NCBI GenBank assembly: GCA_035550055.1
Contig: DASZRO010000021.1
Span: 1-36,636 of the forward strand
DNA length: 36,636 nucleotides
DNA from: Mycobacteriales bacterium
GTDB lineage: Bacteria; Actinomycetota; Actinomycetes; JAFAQI01
Direction of reading: 5' to 3'
In this document: positions 31,425 through 36,636 of the stretch, piece after piece
Layout: each line of letters begins with the position of its first letter
Position numbering within the stretch: the stretch's first letter is position 1
Translations under genes and position numbers: made by a program
Notes under the pieces: generated by a model
Told to the model about the DNA's origin: nothing
What the model saw: the letters and a program-made list of their open reading frames with translations, nothing else
The model's database searches: none

Positions 31425-32270
31425 ATGCGCCCGGCCACCGTGTGCGCGGCGCTCGTCGTCGTACTCAACCTCCTGGGCGCGCCCGGCAATGCCCTCGCCG
31501 CCGCGCATCAGCCACCGCGCACCGCGGTGCGGCCTTATCCGTTGCAGACCTTGCAGGTGCCGCGGCGCGCCGACGTCGTCTTCACTGTCCCGCCCCGGAC
31601 GCCGCCGGCTCCCGGGTTTCCCGCATTGCCGAAGGCGTTGGGCGACTACTTCGCGCTCTACTTCCCCGCGATCGCGCAGGGGTGGGTGAACATGCGCGAT
31701 CCCGGTTCGGCGTACGGCTGGTCCTCGCAGTTCCCCTTGATCGGCAGCAAGCGGTTTCCGGACCTGGTCCCGCACCGCCGCTACCGCATGCTGGTGGCGG
31801 TCCAGCGCCCCGGGCGGATCCAGCTGCCGTTCCCGATGCACGTGTTGCGGGTACGCCGTACCGCGTTTCGGGTCGGCGCTGTGACGCATCCGATCCGGTT
31901 GCCGGCACCGGCGAGCCCAGTCGCGATCGGCGCAGCGCCCGACACCCTGCACGACTTCGCCGTCGAGTCGACCGGGATCGTCCTCGACTGGGCCGCGGAC
32001 CCTTCGCTCACCGAGTCGGTGCAGGGGGACGCGTGCCCGGCCGCCCTGGTGGTCGGCGCTCTCGCCTGCCCGAAACGCAACTTGTCGACCTACGTCATCA
32101 CCCAGACCGGGTTCGGCCGCGGCACCCCGCTTCAGGTCACGATCGGCGAGGGCTTCGACCGACCCGTCGACGCGGCGTACCTCAGCAGCTACGCCGCGAA
32201 CCTCCCGACGCCGTTCGACCGAGCGACGATCCTCGCCTTCGCCATCACCCCCCGCCCCCGTTCGAAGTAG
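31425..32270 (+). CDS. Secreted protein of unknown function
   Basis: A 281-residue secreted protein. RPATVCAALVVVLNLLGAPGNALAAAH is a signal peptide cleaving near residue 26. The mature part is rich in Pro, Val and aromatic residues with beta-strand spacing and Cys pairs (DACPAALVVGALACPKRN), with no recognised domain. It is divergent from the MarR gene and its promoter region overlaps the MarR palindromes, so it may be a MarR target. A weak -10, TAAGAC (31412-31417), lies 7 nt before the ATG. The last eight bases, including the TAG, are inside the left terminal repeat of the second 81-bp element. Confidence 0.62.
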   Translation: MRPATVCAALVVVLNLLGAPGNALAAAHQPPRTAVRPYPLQTLQVPRRADVVFTVPPRTPPAPGFPALPKALGDYFALYFPAIAQGWVNMRDPGSAYGWSSQFPLIGSKRFPDLVPHRRYRMLVAVQRPGRIQLPFPMHVLRVRRTAFRVGAVTHPIRLPAPASPVAIGAAPDTLHDFAVESTGIVLDWAADPSLTESVQGDACPAALVVGALACPKRNLSTYVITQTGFGRGTPLQVTIGEGFDRPVDAAYLSSYAANLPTPFDRATILAFAITPRPRSK

Positions 32271-32343
32271 CACACAACCGCCGTACCTAACCGGACATCC
32301 GGGGGCAAGCGCGGCAATCCGCCGCGGGTTGTGTGCTACTTCG
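32263..32343. repeat. 81-bp element, copy 2
   Basis: CGAAGTAGCACACAAC (32263-32278, extending one base) and its perfect inverse GTTGTGTGCTACTTCG (32328-32343) bound an 81-bp block. The plus strand reads end, 10 nt, AACCGGACA, 30 nt, end, matching copy 1 (23385-23465) read on the minus strand. The stop codon TAG (32268-32270) of the secreted protein is inside the left end. The interior also contains GCGG and CCGC self-complementary stretches. Confidence 0.85.
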
Positions 32344-32378
32344 GGGTGGGAAACGGCGGCGAGGTACGGCGGTGTCGC

Positions 32379-33827
32379 TCAGCCGGTGTAGCCCATCGGC
32401 ATCAGGATCGACTTGAGCTCGCAGAACGCCGCGAGGCCTTCAGGGCCGTCCTCGCGACCGATGCCGGAGCACTTGTAGCCGCCGAACGGCGAGCCCATGT
32501 CGAAGGCATACCAGTTGATCCCGTAGGTGCCCGTGCGGACGCGGGTCGCCACCTGGTAGCCGTGGTCGACGTCCTGGGTCCACACCGATCCGGCCAGGCC
32601 GAAGTCACTGTCGTTGGCGATCGCGACCGCCTGCTCCTCGGTGTCATAGGGCACCAGCGAGAGCACTGGGCCGAAGATCTCCTCCTGGGCGATCGTCATC
32701 TTGTTGTCGACGTCGGCGAAGACCGTCGGCGCGACGTACCAGCCCTTGTCGAGGCCTGCCGGACGGGTGCCGTCGAGGACGAGGCGAGCCCCCTCCGCCT
32801 TGCCCTTCTCGATGTAGCCCTCGACCCGGTCGCGCTGCCGCTCGGCAACCAGGGGCCCGAGCTGCGTCGCCGGGTCGGCCGGGTCGCCGACGACGAACAG
32901 CTTCGCCGCCTCGGTGATCGCTTCGGTTATCTCGTCGTAGCGAGTGCGCGGGGCGAGGATCCGGGTCTGCGCGACGCACGCCTGACCACTGTTCATCAAT
33001 CCGGAGAAGGCGATCATGAACGCACTGGAGGCGAGGTCGACGTCGTCGAGCAGGATCGCGGCCGACTTGCCGCCGAGCTCGAGGGAGACCCGCTTGAGCC
33101 GCTCCGTCGCCAACGCACCGACCTTGCGCCCGGCGGCGGTCGAGCCGGTGAAGGACACCTTGTCGACGCCGGGATGGGTCACGAGGTACTCGCTGACCTC
33201 GCGTTCGGCCGGTACGACGGAGATCACGCCTTCGGGTAGACCGGCCTCGACCAGCAGGCCGCCGAGCATGAGCGCGTCGATCGGAGTCTCCGGCGCAGGC
33301 TTCAGCACGACGGTGCAACCGGCCAGCAGCGCTGGGATGACCTTGTTGATCGCGATGAACAGCGGCACGTTCCACGGAATGATCGCCGCGACGACACCCA
33401 CGGGTTCGCGGCGCACCTTGGTCATGCCGAACGCGCCGTGCCGCGTCTCCTCCCAGCCGAACGTGTCGGCGAGGCCGAGGAAGACATCCATTGCACCCTT
33501 GGCGGGCGTCCACATCATCATCTCGACCGTGGTCGGCGGCGCACCCATCTCGGCCGAGATGACGGTCTTGTAGTCATCCAGCCGCTGCTCGAGCAGCTTC
33601 GCGAACTTCGCGATCACCATCGCGCGCTCACTCGGCGGCGTCGTCGGCCAGGGGCCTGAGTCGAACGCTCGGCGCGCCGCGGCCACCGCCGCATCGATGT
33701 CCGCCTCGGCGCCCTCAGGCACCGAGCCGACGACCTCCAGGGTGGCCGGCGAGGTGACCTCGAACCGCCGATTGGTCGACGGAGCGACCCATTCGCCACC
33801 GATCAGAAGCTGGTCGTACGACGTCAT
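32379..33827 (-). CDS. Aldehyde dehydrogenase family protein
   Basis: A 482-residue NAD(P)-dependent aldehyde dehydrogenase. SLELGGKSAA carries Glu250 and NSGQACVAQT carries catalytic Cys284. IIPWNVPL and FTGSTAAGRKVG are the NAD-binding segments, and EEIFGPVLSLVPYD completes the fold. It would oxidise an aldehyde to a carboxylic acid, perhaps downstream of the alcohol dehydrogenase at 29318. The start is MTSYDQ at 33827, with AAGGGG 6 nt ahead. A frame extension to 33881 would run through the -10 box. TATGGT (33882-33877) and operator copy 5 (33884-33898) lie upstream, giving a leader of roughly 45 nt. Confidence 0.9.
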   Translation of the reverse strand: MTSYDQLLIGGEWVAPSTNRRFEVTSPATLEVVGSVPEGAEADIDAAVAAARRAFDSGPWPTTPPSERAMVIAKFAKLLEQRLDDYKTVISAEMGAPPTTVEMMMWTPAKGAMDVFLGLADTFGWEETRHGAFGMTKVRREPVGVVAAIIPWNVPLFIAINKVIPALLAGCTVVLKPAPETPIDALMLGGLLVEAGLPEGVISVVPAEREVSEYLVTHPGVDKVSFTGSTAAGRKVGALATERLKRVSLELGGKSAAILLDDVDLASSAFMIAFSGLMNSGQACVAQTRILAPRTRYDEITEAITEAAKLFVVGDPADPATQLGPLVAERQRDRVEGYIEKGKAEGARLVLDGTRPAGLDKGWYVAPTVFADVDNKMTIAQEEIFGPVLSLVPYDTEEQAVAIANDSDFGLAGSVWTQDVDHGYQVATRVRTGTYGINWYAFDMGSPFGGYKCSGIGREDGPEGLAAFCELKSILMPMGYTG

Positions 33828-33883
33828 CCTTGACCCCTTTGTCGTTGGCCGCGACAACCGCGCAATGCCCTCTGCGACCATAT

Positions 33884-33898
33884 GTGACGCCCCGTCAG
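33884..33898. promoter_or_regulatory. Operator copy 5, aldehyde dehydrogenase promoter
   Basis: GTGACGCCCCGTCAG has one mismatch (G for C at the first base) to CTGACG-N3-CGTCAG. On the minus strand TATGGT (33882-33877) begins 1 bp past the palindrome, the same geometry as copies 3 and 4. It probably serves the aldehyde dehydrogenase gene. The lipoprotein gene at 33975 is divergent and may be affected too. Confidence 0.72.
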
Positions 33899-33962
33899 AT
33901 TCGCCACCGGGTGGGCCGAAAGATGATCATTGTTGACCACAGACGTCGCGGTGCGGCAGGCC

Positions 33963-33968
33963 TACTTT
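33963..33968 (+). promoter_or_regulatory. Probable -10 box of a leaderless lipoprotein gene
   Basis: TACTTT lies 6 nt before the ATG at 33975. A good -35 at the usual distance is not visible; TTGACC at 33933-33938 is too far upstream (24-bp gap). Confidence 0.35.
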
Positions 33969-33974
33969 CAGCTC

Positions 33975-34451
33975 ATGAAGGCGCGTACGTCAGCAATCGC
34001 ACTCACCGCACTCCTCGGCCTCGCCGGCTGCGGAGGCGCCAGTGAGAGTCACCCTCCGACGACAGCGCCGTCATCCGCCGCGGCCTCGGTGGGCTCCCAG
34101 GCCGCGGCGGACATCACGTCCGCCTGGATGACCTTCTTCCACACCGGCACCAAGCCTGCCGCGGCGAAACGGCTGCTGCAGAACGGCGACCGGATGACGC
34201 AGGCGATCAAGGTCGCGGCACAGGTGCAGCGACAGACGAAGCTGAAGGAGGACGCCCGGGTGACGAAGGTCGCGATCACCAGCCCGACGACGGCGACCGT
34301 CACCTACGACCTGCTCAGCCACGGAACGACGCTGCTGCCCGGTGCCACCGGGCAAGCCGTCCTGCAGGACGGTCGGTGGAAGGTGTCCACCGAGACCTTC
34401 TGCACGCTGGTCGAGCTCGGCGCCGGCGGCAAGAAGATCCCCGGCTGCTGA
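33975..34451 (+). CDS. Small lipoprotein of unknown function
   Basis: A 158-residue lipoprotein. KARTSAIALTALLGLAGCGG is a signal peptide with lipobox LAGC and the lipidated Cys near residue 19. A Ser/Thr/Pro/Ala linker (residues 22-45) precedes an alpha/beta domain (DITSAWMTFFHTGTKPAAAKRLLQNGDRM, TKVAITSPTTATVTYDLL, WKVSTETFCTLVEL). This plan resembles low-molecular-weight actinobacterial lipoproteins with an NTF2/DUF4878-like fold; the identity is not certain. The ATG at 33975 is preferred over 33930 because the lipoprotein signal begins there. It may sit outside the catabolic pathway. Confidence 0.72.
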   Translation: MKARTSAIALTALLGLAGCGGASESHPPTTAPSSAAASVGSQAAADITSAWMTFFHTGTKPAAAKRLLQNGDRMTQAIKVAAQVQRQTKLKEDARVTKVAITSPTTATVTYDLLSHGTTLLPGATGQAVLQDGRWKVSTETFCTLVELGAGGKKIPGC

Positions 34452-34464
34452 AGAATCGACGGGT

Positions 34465-34535
34465 GTGACGACCCGTCAGACGTCCACCACCCCACCCACC
34501 ACCCATCAGCGGAGACGGGTCTGACGACCCGTCAG
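34465..34535. promoter_or_regulatory. Tandem operators (copies 6 and 7) upstream of the FadD19-like ligase
   Basis: GTGACGACCCGTCAG (34465-34479, one mismatch) and CTGACGACCCGTCAG (34521-34535, perfect) lie 56 bp apart centre to centre, close to five helical turns. The second overlaps the likely -35 (CTGACG at 34521-34526) and is followed by TATAGT (34543-34548), which ends 6 nt before the GTG at 34555. Two bound repressors could form a loop or cooperate. Confidence 0.75.
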
Positions 34536-34554
34536 GTTTCTATATAGTCCGGGC

Positions 34555-36189
34555 GTGGCTGGCTTCAACCTCGCGGACCTGTTCGAGCTGGTCTGCGACG
34601 CGGTGCCTGACCGTGAAGTCATCGTCTCTCCCGCACGGCGGCTGACGTTCGCCGAGCTCGACGCGCGTGCCAATCGCCTCGCGAACGCGCTCGCCGACCT
34701 CGGCATCAACGCCGGCGACCACATCGGTCTGCAGCTGCTCAACGGGTCGGAGTACATCGAAGGAATGCTCGCCGCGTTCAAGCTGTCCGCGGTGCCGATC
34801 AACGTCAACTTCCGTTACGTCGAGGGCGAGCTGCGCCACCTCTACGACGACGCCGACCTGATCGCGGTCATCCACCACCAGCAGTTCTCACCACGTGTCG
34901 GCGCAGTCGTGCCAGACGCGGCGACGGTTCGGCATCTGCTCGTCGTCGCCGACTCCTCCGGTGCGCCGCGGGCAAGCGGCGCACTGGACTACGAGACCAC
35001 CCTCGCCGCCGCGTCGGACTCCCGGCCCGACGGCACGGGCCGCAGCGGCGACGACCGCTACATCGCCTACACCGGAGGGACCACCGGGCTGCCCAAGGGC
35101 GTCGTCTGGCGCCAGGAGGACATCTTCTTCGCCGCGATGGGCGGCGGTGACGTGTTCCAGTCCGGCAACTTCATCGCCACTCCCGGCGAGCTCCTCGAAC
35201 GGCTTCCCGAGGTCGGCGGCACGATCCTCACAACACCTCCGCTGATGCACGTCAGCGCCCAGTGGGGGGTCTTCCACTCGCTGTTCGCGGGCGGCCGTGT
35301 CGTGTTCCCGCCGCAGGGCGCCTTCGACGCCGCCGCGATCTGGTCGCTGGTCGCCGCCGAAGGCGTCAACATCCTCACCATCGTCGGCGACGCGATGGCG
35401 CGACCGCTCGCAGACACCTACGCCGAAGCGCTGGCCGCCGGCACGCCGTACGACGCGTCGTCGCTGTTCGTCGTCGGGTCCGGCGGTGCCGTCCTGTCGA
35501 CCCAGGCGAAGGCGAAGCTCACCGAACTGCTGCCGTCGCTGATGGTCGTCGACGGCTTCGGCTCCTCAGAGACCGGGATCGTCGGCAGCAAGATGCACGT
35601 CAGCGGTGACACGACCACCGCGCCGAAGTTCACCGTCAACGCGCAGACGCAGGTCCTCTGCGAGGACGGCCGGCCGGTTGCACCGGGCTCCGGAGCGGTC
35701 GGTCGGCTGGCACGCAAGGGGTTCGTGCCCCTGGGCTACTACAAGGACGAGGCGAAGACGAAGGCCACCTTCGTCGAGATCGACGGCGAACGCTGGGTGC
35801 TCCCGGGTGACCACGCCACCGTCGATGCCGACGGCACCGTGGTGCTACTCGGTCGTGGGTCGACGTCGATCAACACCGGCGGCGAGAAGGTCTACCCGGA
35901 AGAGGTCGAGACCGCGCTCATGACGCACGACTCCGTGGCGGACGTGATCGTGGTCGGCGTTCCGGACGACCGCTTCGGCGAACGAGTCGTCGCCGTAGTC
36001 GCCGCCGCCGACGGCGCGGCGCCGTCCCTCGATGCGTTGCAGGGCCACGCCCGCAGCGCGCTGGCCGGATTCAAGATTCCCCGAGAGCTGGTTCTCGTCG
36101 ACGCGGTCGAGCGGACGCCGGCCGGCAAGCCCGACTACGCATGGGCGAAGCGAGTAGCAACGGAGGGGACCATCGATGGACAGCTCTGA
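34555..36189 (+). CDS. FadD19-like acyl-CoA synthetase
   Basis: A 544-residue AMP-binding ligase, close in length and motifs to actinobacterial FadD19/FadD17-type CoA ligases for steroid side chains: FNLADLFELVCDAVPDREVIVSPARRLTF at the N-terminus, phosphate loop YTGGTTGLPKGVVW (Tyr172), VDGFGSSETG as A5, and STSINTGGEKVYPEEVE as A8. VERTPAGKPDYAWAK contains the catalytic Lys. GTG at 34555 lies 6 nt after a TATAGT -10, so it is likely leaderless. It overlaps the next SnoaL-like gene by 14 nt. A polycyclic or branched carboxylate substrate is inferred from resemblance only. Confidence 0.85.
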   Translation: MAGFNLADLFELVCDAVPDREVIVSPARRLTFAELDARANRLANALADLGINAGDHIGLQLLNGSEYIEGMLAAFKLSAVPINVNFRYVEGELRHLYDDADLIAVIHHQQFSPRVGAVVPDAATVRHLLVVADSSGAPRASGALDYETTLAAASDSRPDGTGRSGDDRYIAYTGGTTGLPKGVVWRQEDIFFAAMGGGDVFQSGNFIATPGELLERLPEVGGTILTTPPLMHVSAQWGVFHSLFAGGRVVFPPQGAFDAAAIWSLVAAEGVNILTIVGDAMARPLADTYAEALAAGTPYDASSLFVVGSGGAVLSTQAKAKLTELLPSLMVVDGFGSSETGIVGSKMHVSGDTTTAPKFTVNAQTQVLCEDGRPVAPGSGAVGRLARKGFVPLGYYKDEAKTKATFVEIDGERWVLPGDHATVDADGTVVLLGRGSTSINTGGEKVYPEEVETALMTHDSVADVIVVGVPDDRFGERVVAVVAAADGAAPSLDALQGHARSALAGFKIPRELVLVDAVERTPAGKPDYAWAKRVATEGTIDGQL

Positions 36190-36631
36190 CGTGCAGGCGA
36201 TCAGTGACCGGCTCGCAATCCAGGACCTGATCAGCCGCTACCCGGTACTGGTCGACAACCGCGACCTCGACGCACTCGACGCGCTCTTCACCGCCGACGC
36301 ACACCTGGACTTCACGAGCTTCGGCGGGCCGAACGGCGGTCTGGCCGAGGTCAAGGAGTTCCTCACCGTGTCGCTCGGGATGTTCGCGAGCACCCAGCAC
36401 ATGATGGGGCTGCCCGCGATCGCCCTGAACGCGCACACCGCCACCGCGAAGACCTCCTGTCACAACCCGATGGTCATGGCGGGGCCGGACGGCAAACGAC
36501 AGGCGTGGCTGATCGGGCTCTGGTACGACGACGAGTTCGTCAAGACCGCGGACGGCTGGCGCATCGCGTCACGTACCGCGACGCGCTGCTACGCCGTCCT
36601 CAATCTCCACGACACCAGCCTGACCGCCTAG
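36176..36631 (+). CDS. SnoaL/NTF2-fold protein 3
   Basis: A 151-residue SnoaL-like protein: VQAISDRLAIQDLISRYPVLVDNRDLDALDALFTADAHLDFTSFGG is the family's N-terminal helix-turn with the DxRDLDALDALF pattern and the conserved Asp. STQHMMGLPAIALNAHTATAKTSCHNPMVM follows. The C-terminal half ends in WRIASRTATRCYAVLN, typical of the family. The ATG at 36176, preceded by GGAGGGG, lies inside the end of the ligase gene, so the two are co-translated. It may act as isomerase, hydratase or cyclase on the ligase product. TAG at 36629 ends the window. Confidence 0.78.
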   Translation: MDSSDVQAISDRLAIQDLISRYPVLVDNRDLDALDALFTADAHLDFTSFGGPNGGLAEVKEFLTVSLGMFASTQHMMGLPAIALNAHTATAKTSCHNPMVMAGPDGKRQAWLIGLWYDDEFVKTADGWRIASRTATRCYAVLNLHDTSLTA

Positions 36632-36636
36632 TGGCA

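Noticed and set aside
33828-33881. Extended start of the aldehyde dehydrogenase at 33881
   Set aside because: It would overlap the predicted -10 box and would leave no room for transcription start; the ATG at 33827 has a Shine-Dalgarno sequence.
1-36636. tRNA, rRNA, riboswitch or phage genes
   Set aside because: No recognisable tRNA arms with CCA-adjacent acceptor stems, no rRNA segments and no integrase, capsid or terminase motifs were seen. Short RNAs cannot be excluded by eye.

Overview
The window comes from a very GC-rich genome. It is almost certainly an actinomycete: codon third positions are strongly G/C, GTG and TTG starts are common, several promoters look leaderless (a TANNNT box 6-7 nt before the start codon), and there are F420-type LLM oxidoreductases, DUF35/thiolase pairs and FadD19-like ligases. 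The genus cannot be fixed from this sequence. No rRNA, tRNA, CRISPR array, phage gene or transposase was seen. The window is gene-dense, with many ATGA/GTGA-type overlaps.

Layout. 1-1503: the end of an acetoacetate-decarboxylase-like gene, then a PHP-family phosphoesterase. 1588-4529 (minus): a two-gene amidohydrolase operon, divergent from a large secreted alpha/beta hydrolase (4582-6783). 6796-8936: a small coiled-coil membrane protein, then a coupled cupin/cytochrome P450 pair. 9126-10776: a nitronate monooxygenase-like flavoprotein and a PPOX/F420-type protein. 10813-17592: a branched-chain-amino-acid-type (Liv) ABC importer with a fused LivHM permease, running on into two unknown envelope proteins. 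It is followed by a cyclase-family hydrolase (17592-18518) and a secreted lipase (18523-19500). 19511-21147 (minus): a DUF35 protein and a thiolase-like protein. 21206-22771: an LLM oxidoreductase and a NUDIX hydrolase. 22831-23238 (minus): a lone cyclic-nucleotide-binding domain. 23522-30352: two acyl-CoA ligases, an unknown 280-residue protein, a second LLM enzyme, two SnoaL/NTF2-fold proteins and a zinc alcohol dehydrogenase. 30349-32270: a MarR regulator with a membrane protein, divergent from a secreted protein. 32379-36631: an aldehyde dehydrogenase, a lipoprotein, a FadD19-like ligase and a third SnoaL-like protein.

Inferred theme: import, CoA activation, oxidation and carbon-carbon cleavage of a hydrophobic carboxylic acid, alcohol or ketone, of steroid, isoprenoid or related type. 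The substrate is not readable from the sequence.

The most striking non-coding signal is a 15-bp palindrome, CTGACG-N3-CGTCAG, at seven sites. Six lie at or just upstream of promoters of catabolic genes and one forms a tandem pair. It looks like the operator of one dedicated repressor whose gene is not in the window. A second unexplained signal is a pair of 81-bp elements with identical 16-bp terminal inverted repeats and a conserved internal 9-mer at the same offset, but otherwise different interiors. Long palindromes or repeats also overlap stop codons at three gene ends.
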